From: CBFHSD01 sp965658375
GTDB lineage: Bacteria > Bacteroidota > Bacteroidia > Flavobacteriales_G > Salibacteraceae
Direction of reading: 5' to 3'
Assembly (NCBI GenBank): GCA_965658375.1
Contig: CBFHSD010000035.1
Span: forward strand, 1-24,038
DNA: 24,038 bases
Of the stretch, positions 6,908 to 14,400 are shown one piece after another. Both the position numbers and the translations under genes were made by a program. The notes beneath the pieces were generated by a model, which worked only from the letters and a program-made list of their open reading frames with translations, had not been told where the DNA came from and ran no database searches. Numbering within the stretch: position 1 is the stretch's first letter; every line of letters starts with the position of its first letter.

Positions 6908-7408
6908 CTATCTTTCAAAAGCCCAACGAAGAATAATACGCAGCTCATGTTTGTTGATTTGTGACTTGAAATGATTAGGACCAAAAGGAATGTTGTAGCC
7001 ATAAGAGGCCGTTAAGAATCCTCCCATACCAAAGCCTAAGTAAGGCCGGCTGTAGAAGCTTGATTGGCTATAATTTGTATATAAGGTTGAGTTGATGCCA
7101 ATCTCAAAAATAGCGAAGCCCCTGTAAAAGCCAATGGCATAACCAGAAAGATGGTCTTTGCCAGATTTAAAGTTGCTTAAATAGTTGAGTTCAATTCCTT
7201 CTACGCCATGTCCAATGGCCATTCGCGTAACGCCAATTTCGCCAATAAATTGATTAAAACCTCTATAGCCCAGTGTAATACCATAATTGTGATACTGATA
7301 GGGTGGGATCTGTGCTATTTCTTCAATAGTGGTTGAGTCGGTGTTTTGAGCGGCAATGAATGTACAGTTCAATAGAAAAAGGAAGAGTGCAGAATACAAT
7401 CTTATCAT
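6908..7408 (-). CDS. Exported protein, probable small outer-membrane beta-barrel
   Basis: I do not recognise a named family. The frame extends to 7435, but I place the start at the internal ATG 7408, because MIRLYSALFLFLLNCTFIAAQ then forms a standard signal peptide, giving 166 residues. The mature part alternates polar and hydrophobic or aromatic residues rich in Gly and Tyr, for example GITLGYRGFNQFIGEIGV, AIGFYRGFAIFEIG and YLGFGMGGFLTASYGYN. It ends HELRIILRWAFER with a near-terminal aromatic residue, as in outer-membrane beta-barrels. It follows the T9SS remnant by 41 bases (14 from the longer start) and precedes the Kazal lipoprotein by 53. Confidence 0.65.
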   Translation of the reverse strand: MIRLYSALFLFLLNCTFIAAQNTDSTTIEEIAQIPPYQYHNYGITLGYRGFNQFIGEIGVTRMAIGHGVEGIELNYLSNFKSGKDHLSGYAIGFYRGFAIFEIGINSTLYTNYSQSSFYSRPYLGFGMGGFLTASYGYNIPFGPNHFKSQINKHELRIILRWAFER

Positions 7409-7449
7409 GAAACGATAGTATTGAATATTTTGCACTCTACAATAAGACT

Positions 7450-7800
7450 CTAAAGTTTAGAGAACTTAAGTTGTTGAACTTCACCACTTCCATCATTTAC
7501 GTGAATGTAGTAGATGCCTGACTCCCAATTTGAAATGTCTAAGTTGGAATTTTGATTCAATAGAATTGCATCTATCTGCTGTCCTTGTTGATTGAAACAG
7601 GCCAAATTCAAAGTTTTATTTGAGTTTGAGACAATGTTCAATTGATCTTGACAAGGGTTTGGGAAAATCGTCACTTTCTCTCTTTCATCCAATTCAGCGC
7701 TAAATCCAGTGCTTTGGCTTTCAATACGAACTCCTTTATACATTACTCCTAACATTCCTGCAGCGTAAACAACGTTGTCAGAAGCATACTGTAAAGTAGT
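7450..7800 (-). pseudogene. C-terminal remnant of a T9SS-secreted protein
   Basis: From about 7800 down to 7450 the minus strand is open for about 116 codons. It reads TTLQYASDNVVYAAGMLG and then a linker and a type A T9SS sorting domain: VTIFPNPCQDQLNIVS, NLACFNQQGQ, LDISNWESGIYYIHV, QQLKF. Such domains sit at the very C-terminus of large proteins exported through PorU/Sov, so the N-terminal cargo is missing. Reading on past 7800, the frame meets TGA at 7802-7804, and coherent plus-strand coding begins at the same point. The ATG at 7755 could begin a short 101-residue frame, but it would lack a signal peptide. I therefore call it a truncated remnant. Confidence 0.75.
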
Positions 7801-8725
7801 AGTTCACTGCAAAGTCAAATATTTAGAGTAAAAGCGGGTGGAAACAAATTAAATGTAACATTCTCAGTTCTTGATTTTCAAACGGTGTTGAATTGTGATC
7901 CAGATTCAGATAACGATGGTGTGAGTGATAGCCAAGATGATTATCCAAATGATGCTACTCGTGCTTTTGACAATTACTACCCAAATAATGTAAATCGTGG
8001 AACACATATGTTTGAAGATTTATGGCCAGCTCAAGGAGATTTTGATTTGAATGATTTGGTATTGCGTTACCGTTACAACATGGTAACAAATGCTTCTAAC
8101 GAAGCTGTAGAATTGGTAGCAGATTACCAAGTAGTGGCTTTAGGTGCTGGATATAACAACAGTTTTGGTGTTGCACTTCCTGTGCTTCCTAACCAAGTTG
8201 CATCTGTAACTGGTTCTGAATTGACAGGGTCATTCATCAGAGGCGGTAATTATTCCTTTTGAGAACCTGACCAATTACGCTGGTGGAAGCCACTTTGTGA
8301 ATGTTGGTAGCCAAGGAATAAGCATTAGTTTTGATACGATTCAAGTAGTGGTAAGCCTTACGGCTCCTATTGCAGGAATTTCTATCGGAGATGCACTTTT
8401 TAATCCATTCATCATTGTAGATCAAAACAGATCTCGCGAGGTGCACATGATTAACTATGAGCCAACTGCACTTTCAGGAACTTCTGATTTGGGCACTGTA
8501 GATGATGCTTCTATCCCTGGAAGTGGAGTGTATTATACAACCGCAAACAATTACCCATGGGCAATTGATATTCCAGATGCTACTCTTCATTTAGTAGATA
8601 AGAGTGATATGGTTACTGGTCATCTTGATTTTGCAGTATGGGCACAAAGTGGTGGTTTGGTAAATCAAGGATGGTACTTAAATGGAGCCAATAGAAATAA
8701 TTCAAACTTGATTGTGAATCCATAA
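7795..8725 (+). pseudogene. LruC/DUF4842-domain protein, 5'-truncated and frameshifted
   Basis: Coherent coding on the plus strand starts without a start codon at about 7795 (SLQSQIFRVKAGGNKLNVTF). It passes a thrombospondin-3-like calcium-binding segment (DPDSDNDGVSDSQDDYP, from about 7900) into the LruC region (FEDLWPAQGDFDLNDLVLRY). Frame one ends at TGA 8260-8262 after FIRGGNYSF. The continuation IPFENLTNYAGGSHFVNVG is in the +1 frame from 8252. It runs through DUF4842 (GVYYTTANNYPWAIDIP, LDFAVWAQSGG, WYLNGANRNNSN) to TAA at 8723-8725. LruC-type proteins are large exported surface proteins with many N-terminal repeats; both the signal peptide and those repeats are absent. GTG 7885 and ATG 8297 only begin artificial sub-frames. 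The stretch between FIRGG and IPFEN also looks shorter than usual. Confidence 0.82.
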
Positions 8726-8747
8726 GGGTGAGTAACAGAGATACAAG

Positions 8748-8780
8748 CAAAAAGCAGACTCTATCGATTCTGCTTTTTTT
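8748..8780 (+). terminator. Intrinsic terminator after the LruC remnant
   Basis: AAAAAGCAGA (8749-8758) pairs with TCTGCTTTTT (8769-8778) around a ten-base loop, and the T-run continues to 8780. It lies 23 bases after the LruC stop codon and separates the remnant from the DUF547 operon. It is intact although its gene is broken. Confidence 0.85.
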
Positions 8781-8863
8781 GTTTCATAGACTTTGTGATT
8801 GAAAAACTTGAAAAGCAGTTAGTATAAGTTCCTTTATGGCTTTTTATTTTGATGGGCATCTCC

Positions 8864-8871
8864 TTTCTTTG
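8864..8871 (+). promoter_or_regulatory. Putative -7 promoter box for the DUF547 operon
   Basis: TTTCTTTG matches TAnnTTTG at all but the second position and ends four bases before the ATG at 8876. This is the same geometry as the boxes before mnmE and the left-edge gene. The -33 element is not clear. Confidence 0.3.
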
Positions 8872-8875
8872 AACT

Positions 8876-9634
8876 ATGAAAAATCTACTCATTTTTGCTT
8901 TCCTATTCCTTGGCTTTGCTACTCAAGCTCAAACTTATACTGGCCCACGTTCCATTGCTCTGAGTCAAGATTTGTTGTATGCGCTTAAAATGAATGCAAA
9001 CCATGAAGAATTCCTAAAAGAGTTGCAAGATTACTCCATGGATAAATTGGCTCAAGAACTTCAGAGCGATGTGCAAAAACGCGTGTATTGGATCAATATT
9101 TACAATGCTATGGTTCAATTGAAACTGGAAGCCTTGCCAGAGGGGGAATTCTCTAAACGCAAGTTTTTCTATAAAAAAGATATTCAGATCGCTGGTGAAA
9201 CCATGAGTCTTCAACAAATTGAGCATGGGATCTTGAGAAATAAAAAGGCACTCTTTTTAAACGGAAGTTTTCCACGGTTGTTTAATCCAAGTTGGGTCAA
9301 TAACTTTCAACAAGCAGAAACAGATTACCGCATTCATTTTGCTTTGAATTGTGGAGCTGTAAGTTGTCCCGCAATTAAGTTTTATGAAGTCGAGGACTAT
9401 GAAATACAAATGGAGCAAAGCGCTTCTAACTTTTTAAATCAAACCACAACAATTGACGGAAACTCGGTAGAAGTTTCAACCATTTTGAAATGGTACAAAC
9501 ACGATTTTGGTGGGAACGAAGGCCTAAAGAAGCTGTTGGAAAAGTATGACTTGATACCTTCTTCCAGCATTGAAGAGATACAATTTGCTTCGTACGATTG
9601 GACAATAAAAGCGAAAAACTATAGCGATGAGTAA
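8876..9634 (+). CDS. DUF547-domain exported protein
   Basis: A 252-residue protein with a signal peptide (MKNLLIFAFLFLGFATQAQ, cleaved after about residue 19). The mature part is a DUF547 domain. It shows YWINIYNAM at about 73-81, the MSLQQIEHGILRNK helix at about 113-126, and IHFALNCGAVSCPAI at about 153-167, which carries the conserved cysteine pair of the family. DUF547 has a papain-like/transglutaminase-related fold by structural work on relatives, but its activity is not known. The gene leads a three-gene operon: its stop overlaps the next start by eight bases. Length fits stand-alone bacterial members. Confidence 0.88.
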   Translation: MKNLLIFAFLFLGFATQAQTYTGPRSIALSQDLLYALKMNANHEEFLKELQDYSMDKLAQELQSDVQKRVYWINIYNAMVQLKLEALPEGEFSKRKFFYKKDIQIAGETMSLQQIEHGILRNKKALFLNGSFPRLFNPSWVNNFQQAETDYRIHFALNCGAVSCPAIKFYEVEDYEIQMEQSASNFLNQTTTIDGNSVEVSTILKWYKHDFGGNEGLKKLLEKYDLIPSSSIEEIQFASYDWTIKAKNYSDE

Positions 9635-9989
9635 AAAAACATTGGTAATTGGGGCATCCACAAATGATGCGCGTTACTCAAACAAAGCCATTAAGAACCT
9701 CAAAGCACACAATCACACAGTAGTGGCACATGGTCTTAGATCTGGCAATGTTGCTGGTGTTGAAATCCAAACAGAGCAACCTTTAGATAGTGATTTTCAT
9801 ACTGTAACCATGTATGTTGGCCCACAGAACCAAAAGAGCTATTATGACTATATCACAGCACTTAAACCAAAAAGAGTGTTGTTTAATCCAGGGACAGAGA
9901 ACCCTGAGTTTTATGATAAGTTGAATAAAGCGGGGATCCCATATGAAGAAGCCTGTACCTTAGTGCTATTATCAATAAACAATTATTAA
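9627..9989 (+). CDS. CoA-binding domain protein (CoA_binding_2, YccU-type)
   Basis: A 120-residue cytosolic single-domain Rossmann protein. The nucleotide-binding start is TLVIGASTNDARYSNKAI (about 5-22). The later blocks LFNPGTENPEF and the C-terminal EEACTLVLL match the CoA_binding_2 family, related to the CoA-binding domain of succinyl-CoA synthetase. No catalytic partner is fused or adjacent, so the role is open; a small CoA- or nucleotide-sensing protein is possible. The start overlaps the end of the DUF547 gene by eight bases, and the next gene starts two bases after its stop, which indicates translational coupling. Confidence 0.9.
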   Translation: MSKKTLVIGASTNDARYSNKAIKNLKAHNHTVVAHGLRSGNVAGVEIQTEQPLDSDFHTVTMYVGPQNQKSYYDYITALKPKRVLFNPGTENPEFYDKLNKAGIPYEEACTLVLLSINNY

Positions 9990-9991
9990 AG

Positions 9992-10534
9992 ATGAAAGTG
10001 ATACTGACTGTTTTAGGAATCCTGTTTAGTACTCTCTCATTTACGCAGAGTCAAGGTTTTGTAAGTAAAGGTGGAGTGCTTGTTATCACAGGTAAAGTGA
10101 ATACACAGGATTTTGCGATTGAAAGCAAAGAAGTAGGTACGAGCATAAATGTAGAGAATGGGAATTTCCGTGTTTACCTGAATACCGAATCGCTTGAAAG
10201 GGCAGATGGGAAGGCAAAAGAATACTTAGAAGGAAATCCTTTTGAAATTTCTTGGCATGCAATTCTTAATCAGTTGCCTAACAATCTAATGTCAGAACAA
10301 AGTGGTTTTCAATTTGAGTCGGCTATGGATTTAAGCATTGATGGGATCTCAGATAATATTCCGGTGGTAATGAAAGCAAAGAGTTCTAAAGGAACCGGAA
10401 AAGTGCATTGGTACTTAGATCTAACAGGGAGCATTGATCCTGAAAGCTTTGATTTAAATAAAGAAGAGTTTGTATTTGATGGAAACTTACAGTTTAGAAT
10501 ATCTATAGTGTTGATTAATATGATGGAATACTAG
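9992..10534 (+). CDS. Exported YceI-like protein
   Basis: A 180-residue protein beginning with a signal peptide (MKVILTVLGILFSTLSFTQS). The mature part has the YceI-like pattern. GVLVITGKVNTQDFAIES near residues 28-45 corresponds to the family's opening strands. A long middle follows, and the end is a set of predicted strands (DLTGSIDPESFDL, FDGNLQFRISIVL). YceI proteins are small periplasmic lipocalin-like barrels that bind isoprenoid lipids. The assignment rests on pattern, not on a strict motif. It is the last gene of the operon starting at 8876. Its TAG stop shares the palindrome CTAG (10531-10534) with the stop of the convergent aminotransferase. Confidence 0.6.
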   Translation: MKVILTVLGILFSTLSFTQSQGFVSKGGVLVITGKVNTQDFAIESKEVGTSINVENGNFRVYLNTESLERADGKAKEYLEGNPFEISWHAILNQLPNNLMSEQSGFQFESAMDLSIDGISDNIPVVMKAKSSKGTGKVHWYLDLTGSIDPESFDLNKEEFVFDGNLQFRISIVLINMMEY

Positions 10535-11718
10535 GCCAATTGGTCTAACCCAGTGCGAATCACTTTCAAGCCATAATTCAACTCTTCAAGTGTGATGTTG
10601 AGCGGAGGTGCTAAGCGAAAGGCGTGAGCCGTACTTAAAAAACGGTAAACGATTACCCCATTTTCAATGCAGTAGTTTACCAATTGATCTACTTCTGATG
10701 GATGATTCAAATCGACTGCTAGCATCAATCCTAATTGCCTAACGGCCTTTACTTTGGAATGAGAGCAGAGTTCTTTCTTTATGTGCGCTCCCATTTGATG
10801 AACATGCTCAAAAGAAATCTCTTTATGCATTACCGCCAAATTGGCAATTCCCGCAGCACAGTTTACAGGGTGACCTCCAAAAGTAGTAATGTGACCCAGC
10901 ATAGGCTTTTCTGTAAACTGCATTAAGTGTTGCTTAGCTGCAATTAACCCGCCCATTGCCAACCCTCCTGCCATTGCTTTTCCTATTGTAATAGCATCTG
11001 GTATGATGTCGTAATGTTGAAAAGCAAACCACTCTCCGGTTCTTCCAAAACCACTTTGTATTTCATCGATAATTAAAAGGGCTCCCGTTTCGGTACATCG
11101 CTCTCTCAATGCTTTTAGATAGTCGGCATCAGCAATGCGCACACCGGCATCGCCTTGTATCACTTCCACAAAAACTCCAGCGGTTTCTTCAGTAATGTGC
11201 TTTAAGTCTTTATGGCTGTTGAAGTGAATGAATTTCACTTCAGGCAATAAGGGTTGGAAAGCTCCCTGTTTTGTGGGGTTCCCGCTAATACTCAAAGAAC
11301 CATTGGTGGAGCCGTGGTAAGATTGATGCATGCTTATTAATTCACTTCTCCCAGTAACCCGCTTTGCCAGCTTTATGGCCGCCTCATTGGCTTCTGTTCC
11401 AGAGTTTACAAAGTAGCACATGTCTAAGGGCCCAGGTAGAAGACTTGTCAGCTCTTTAGCGAACCGTGTTTGAGGAGCTTGCATAAATTCTCCATACACC
11501 ATCACGTGCATGTGTTTATGAATTTGCTCTTCAATGGCTTGAATTACATGGGGATGTGAATGTCCAATATTGTTAACGCCTATGCCTGAGATAAGGTCTA
11601 GCCAACGCTGATTTTTAGGGCCATAGAGCCAAGAACCTTTAGCGTGCGTAATTTCTATTCCTACAGGAAATGGTGAAGTTTGAGCGAGGTGATGGTAAAA
11701 ATCCTGATGCGCTTCCAT
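10531..11718 (-). CDS. Class III PLP-dependent aminotransferase (acetylornithine/ornithine type)
   Basis: A 395-residue cytosolic enzyme of fold type I. It shows the PLP phosphate motif NSGTEANEAAIKLAKR at about 105-120, the cofactor-holding Asp218 in LLIIDEIQSGFGRTG, and the Schiff-base Lys247 in ITIGKAMAGG. The family transfers an omega-amino group (ornithine, acetylornithine, 4-aminobutyrate, lysine) to 2-oxoglutarate. The usual EP(I/V)QGEGG motif is EVIQGDAGVR here, so the exact substrate is uncertain. No arginine or proline pathway gene is adjacent. The gene lies 39 bases downstream of ffs on the same strand and overlaps the convergent YceI-like gene by four bases. Confidence 0.93.
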   Translation of the reverse strand: MEAHQDFYHHLAQTSPFPVGIEITHAKGSWLYGPKNQRWLDLISGIGVNNIGHSHPHVIQAIEEQIHKHMHVMVYGEFMQAPQTRFAKELTSLLPGPLDMCYFVNSGTEANEAAIKLAKRVTGRSELISMHQSYHGSTNGSLSISGNPTKQGAFQPLLPEVKFIHFNSHKDLKHITEETAGVFVEVIQGDAGVRIADADYLKALRERCTETGALLIIDEIQSGFGRTGEWFAFQHYDIIPDAITIGKAMAGGLAMGGLIAAKQHLMQFTEKPMLGHITTFGGHPVNCAAGIANLAVMHKEISFEHVHQMGAHIKKELCSHSKVKAVRQLGLMLAVDLNHPSEVDQLVNYCIENGVIVYRFLSTAHAFRLAPPLNITLEELNYGLKVIRTGLDQLA

Positions 11719-11756
11719 GCCAACAAAGTAAGTGCAAGAAAAAGAGAGGAAAAAAA

Positions 11757-11854
11757 TGGGCTAGCGACAAGCATCGCACCGCTACAACCGCCTACCCTTG
11801 CTTTCTTCCGAACCTGGGGGATTTGGCAGGAGCTGGTCGTGCAGGACTAGCCCA
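11757..11854 (-). ncRNA. ffs: Signal recognition particle RNA, small bacterial type (4.5S)
   Basis: The minus strand folds as one long hairpin closed by GGGCTAG (11853-11847) and CTAGCCC (11764-11758). The apical part contains CCCAGGTTCGGAAGAAAGCA, the conserved GGAA tetraloop and asymmetric loop of SRP helix 8, which binds Ffh. The size is about 96 nucleotides, as in other bacteria with the short form. This RNA with Ffh delivers ribosomes making membrane proteins to FtsY. It has its own promoter at 11862-11891. The T-run after the closing stem (A-run at 11751-11756 on the plus strand) makes the RNA its own terminator. A plus-strand frame across it is spurious. Confidence 0.93.
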
Positions 11855-11861
11855 AGGGCGG

Positions 11862-11891
11862 CAAAAGTAACAATTTTCAAGAAGGAGCAAA
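11862..11891 (-). promoter_or_regulatory. Promoter of ffs
   Basis: Read on the minus strand, TTTG (11891-11888) and TACTTTTG (11869-11862) are separated by 18 bases. Both match the Bacteroidota sigma-70-type -33 (TTTG) and -7 (TAnnTTTG) elements. The predicted start is within a few bases of the SRP RNA 5' end. It overlaps the divergent promoter region of the DUF4199 gene. Confidence 0.65.
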
Positions 11892-11895
11892 GTTT

Positions 11896-11922
11896 TTTGT
11901 TTGAGCAATGTTGTTACATTTG
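11896..11922 (+). promoter_or_regulatory. Promoter of the DUF4199-glycosyltransferase operon
   Basis: TACATTTG at 11915-11922 is a full match to TAnnTTTG and lies 20 bases before the ATG at 11943, leaving a leader of about 16 bases. The upstream T-run ending in TTTG (11896-11899) could provide the -33 element, though the 15-base spacing is short. Confidence 0.5.
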
Positions 11923-11942
11923 TTCAACGAATAAATTAAGCC

Positions 11943-12473
11943 ATGAGTACGCAAAGAATTGAAATGAAAACTACCATCACCAACGCTATGATCATCGCAT
12001 TGGTTTCTATTGTACTGCAATTGATAGGAATGGTAGCAGGACTTGCAACCGAGAATTGGTATAAGTGGGGTACAGCACCTTTAATTTTTGTACTCTATTT
12101 TATTCTTCTTAAACGTATGAGAGACAATGAATTAGGTGGTTTCATGTCTTATGGTCAAGTGTTAGGTCAAGGTACCCTAATGGGTCTTTTTTCTTCAATT
12201 GTATTAGGCTTATTCTTATTTGTCTATCTAGAATACGTAGATAGTGCGATGATTGATCAAATATTGCAACAATCCTATGATGAATACGTAGAAGCAGGAA
12301 TGAGCGATTCTCAAATAGAGCAAACCATGCCCTACGTAGAGAAATTTCTCACACCAACTTGGATGGGAGTATGGTCAATCGTTGGAGGTGTTGTAGCTGC
12401 TTTCGTTTATTCTTTAATTGCAGGGATTTTTGTTAAAAAAGAAGGGACTCCCTTTGAAACTATAGATGAGTAA
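11943..12473 (+). CDS. DUF4199 integral membrane protein
   Basis: A 176-residue inner-membrane protein with four hydrophobic segments (about 13-35, 42-58, 72-96 and 138-164). The polar loop between the third and fourth is acidic (EYVDSAMIDQILQQSYDEYVEAG). This is the DUF4199 pattern, a family largely restricted to Bacteroidota and of unknown function. It opens an operon with two glycosyltransferases and overlaps the first by eight bases. In many Flavobacteriales DUF4199 genes precede a DPM1-like glycosyltransferase, so a link with lipid-linked sugar transfer is likely but unproven. Met10 could be an alternative start. Confidence 0.85.
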   Translation: MSTQRIEMKTTITNAMIIALVSIVLQLIGMVAGLATENWYKWGTAPLIFVLYFILLKRMRDNELGGFMSYGQVLGQGTLMGLFSSIVLGLFLFVYLEYVDSAMIDQILQQSYDEYVEAGMSDSQIEQTMPYVEKFLTPTWMGVWSIVGGVVAAFVYSLIAGIFVKKEGTPFETIDE

Positions 12474-13428
12474 TTTGGACATTTCGATTGTTATTCCTCT
12501 TTACAATGAAGAGGAATCTTTGCCAGAATTGGCAGCTTGGATCAAGCGAGTGCTTGACGCAGAGCAAAAAACATGGGAAGTTTTATTCATAGATGATGGG
12601 AGCAAAGACAGCTCTTGGAACGTTGTATTAGATTTAGGCAAGCAAGATGCGCGTTTTAAAGGCATCAAGTTCCGCCAGAACAACGGAAAATCTGCTGCAC
12701 TGAATACAGGCTTTGAAGCTACTCAAGGAGATGTGGTTTTTACCATGGATGCAGATCTTCAAGACAGCCCAGAAGAGTTGCCCGATTTGTACCGCATGGT
12801 AACAGAAGAAGGTTTTGATTTGGTTTCTGGCTGGAAAAGAAAACGTTACGATCCTCTTTCCAAAACCATCCCTACTAAACTATTCAATTGGGCAACCCGT
12901 AAAATGAGTGGAATTGAACTCAATGATTTCAATTGTGGTTTAAAAGCCTATCGAGGTGAAGTAGCTCGAAATGTTGAGGTATACGGAGAAATGCACCGTT
13001 ACATTCCAGTAATTGCTAAGCGTGCTGGATTTGAAAAAATAGGTGAGAAAGCAGTAGTACATCAAGCAAGGAAATACGGTGTAACCAAATTCGGGATGAA
13101 CCGTTTTGTGAATGGTTTTTTGGACTTACTTTCCATTACCTTCATGACACGTTACGGCAAAAAGCCGATGCACTTTTTCGGTCCCTTAGGTTCCATTATG
13201 TTCTTTATTGGCTTGGCTATTGTGCTATTTATGGGAGTAGACAAAGGCGTTGCCATCTATTTGAATGAACGCAAGCGTTTGATTACCGAGAATCCGCTGT
13301 TTTACATTTCACTGACAACAATGGTTTTAGGAACCATGCTTTTTCTAGCTGGATTTTTGGGCGAACTCATTACCCGAAATGCAAGCCATAGAAACGAGTA
13401 TGGGGTATCTGAAACAACCAACCTCTAG
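12466..13428 (+). CDS. Family 2 glycosyltransferase, polyprenyl-phosphate sugar type (DPM1/GtrB-like)
   Basis: A 320-residue enzyme. The GT-A catalytic domain comes first: ISIVIPLYNEEESLPEL at 7-23, FIDDGSKDSS at 41-50, and the metal-binding DAD at 95-97 within MDADLQDSPEE. It then has the DPM1-typical FNCGLKAYR block (about 156-164) and two C-terminal transmembrane segments (about 237-258 and 282-308). Such enzymes move a sugar from a nucleotide donor to undecaprenyl or dolichyl phosphate on the cytoplasmic face, for later flipping and transfer to glycans or lipids. The sugar is unknown. It overlaps the DUF4199 gene by eight bases and is followed after two bases by a second glycosyltransferase, so the three are coupled. 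Confidence 0.93.
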   Translation: MSNLDISIVIPLYNEEESLPELAAWIKRVLDAEQKTWEVLFIDDGSKDSSWNVVLDLGKQDARFKGIKFRQNNGKSAALNTGFEATQGDVVFTMDADLQDSPEELPDLYRMVTEEGFDLVSGWKRKRYDPLSKTIPTKLFNWATRKMSGIELNDFNCGLKAYRGEVARNVEVYGEMHRYIPVIAKRAGFEKIGEKAVVHQARKYGVTKFGMNRFVNGFLDLLSITFMTRYGKKPMHFFGPLGSIMFFIGLAIVLFMGVDKGVAIYLNERKRLITENPLFYISLTTMVLGTMLFLAGFLGELITRNASHRNEYGVSETTNL

Positions 13429-13430
13429 AA

Positions 13431-14399
13431 ATGGGTAGGTTTTATTCGGCTATCATTCCTTTATACAACCGTCCAGATGAGATAGATGAACTTTTAGAGT
13501 CATTGACTCATCAAAGCTATACCCATTTTGAGGTAGTGGTAATTGAAGATGGCTCAAGTGATGATGCAAAAGCAATTGTAGAGAGCTACAGTAACCAACT
13601 TACCATTCAGTATCATTTTAAAGAAAATGAGGGGCAAGGCTTCGCCCGAAATTATGCCTTTGAAAAGGCGAAAGGAGAATATTTTGTGATTTTAGATTCT
13701 GATGCGGTAATTCCGCCTCAGTATTTTGAAGAAGTTGAAAAAGCACTCAACGCCAATTACGTTGATCTTTTTGGCGGACCAGATGCGGCCCAAGACTCAT
13801 TCACGGATCTTCAGAAAGCCATTTCTTACAGCATGACTTCGTTATTTACAACAGGAGGAATTCGCGGAAATAAGAAACATGTGGGAACCTTTCATCCTCG
13901 CAGCTTCAATATGGGGGTCTCAAGAAAGGCTTGGGAAAAAGTAGGAGGGTTTGCCATCACTAGAATGGGAGAAGATATCGAGTACTCTATTCGCATCATC
14001 AAAGAGGGTTTTAAATCAGCGCTTATTCCCAAAGCATTCATTTACCACAAAAGGAGAACATCATTGCATCAATTCTACCGTCAGCTCCACTTCTTTGGTA
14101 GGGCAAGAATCAATATTTCGCGTTTTTATCCAGATCAATTAAAGCTCATTCATACCTTTCCAATGGGTTTTGTGTTGGCGTTTTCTATTTCTTTTTTATT
14201 GCTTTTCTTCACACATCATCTCGGTAGATTAGCCATGGCATTTTTTGTGCTATACTATTTGGCCATTGCTATTGATAGCACATTGAAGAATAAATCAGTA
14301 AAAATTGGGTTATTGAGTGTAGCAACCTCATTCACTCAACTATGGGCCTACGGCATCGGGTTTATTTCTGAAGGATGGGTAAAATTAACCAAGGGATAA
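13431..14399 (+). CDS. Family 2 glycosyltransferase with C-terminal membrane anchor
   Basis: A 322-residue protein. The GT-A domain starts FYSAIIPLYNRPDEIDELLES (4-24). It has VIEDGSSDD at 38-45, the metal-binding DSD at 89-91 (VILDSDAVIPP) and the acceptor-side GGFAITRMGEDIEYSIR motif with catalytic GED near 178-180. Two to three hydrophobic segments (about 240-262, 265-285 and 297-312) anchor it in the inner membrane. It probably adds a sugar to a membrane-bound acceptor, possibly one made by the preceding polyprenyl-phosphate glycosyltransferase. Donor and acceptor are not deducible. It lies two bases after the previous stop and one base before the next start. Confidence 0.92.
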   Translation: MGRFYSAIIPLYNRPDEIDELLESLTHQSYTHFEVVVIEDGSSDDAKAIVESYSNQLTIQYHFKENEGQGFARNYAFEKAKGEYFVILDSDAVIPPQYFEEVEKALNANYVDLFGGPDAAQDSFTDLQKAISYSMTSLFTTGGIRGNKKHVGTFHPRSFNMGVSRKAWEKVGGFAITRMGEDIEYSIRIIKEGFKSALIPKAFIYHKRRTSLHQFYRQLHFFGRARINISRFYPDQLKLIHTFPMGFVLAFSISFLLLFFTHHLGRLAMAFFVLYYLAIAIDSTLKNKSVKIGLLSVATSFTQLWAYGIGFISEGWVKLTKG

Positions 14400-14400
14400 A

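Noticed and set aside
7385..7437. Inverted repeat GAGTGCAGAATA / TATTTTGCACTC around the start codon of the outer-membrane-like gene
   Set aside because: One mismatch in 12 with a 29-base loop is expected a few times by chance in a window this long, and on the coding strand the mismatch is A-C. Not strong enough for a regulatory claim.
11670..11870. Plus-strand frame across the SRP RNA
   Set aside because: It lies on the opposite strand of a clearly recognisable structured RNA and has no coding character.
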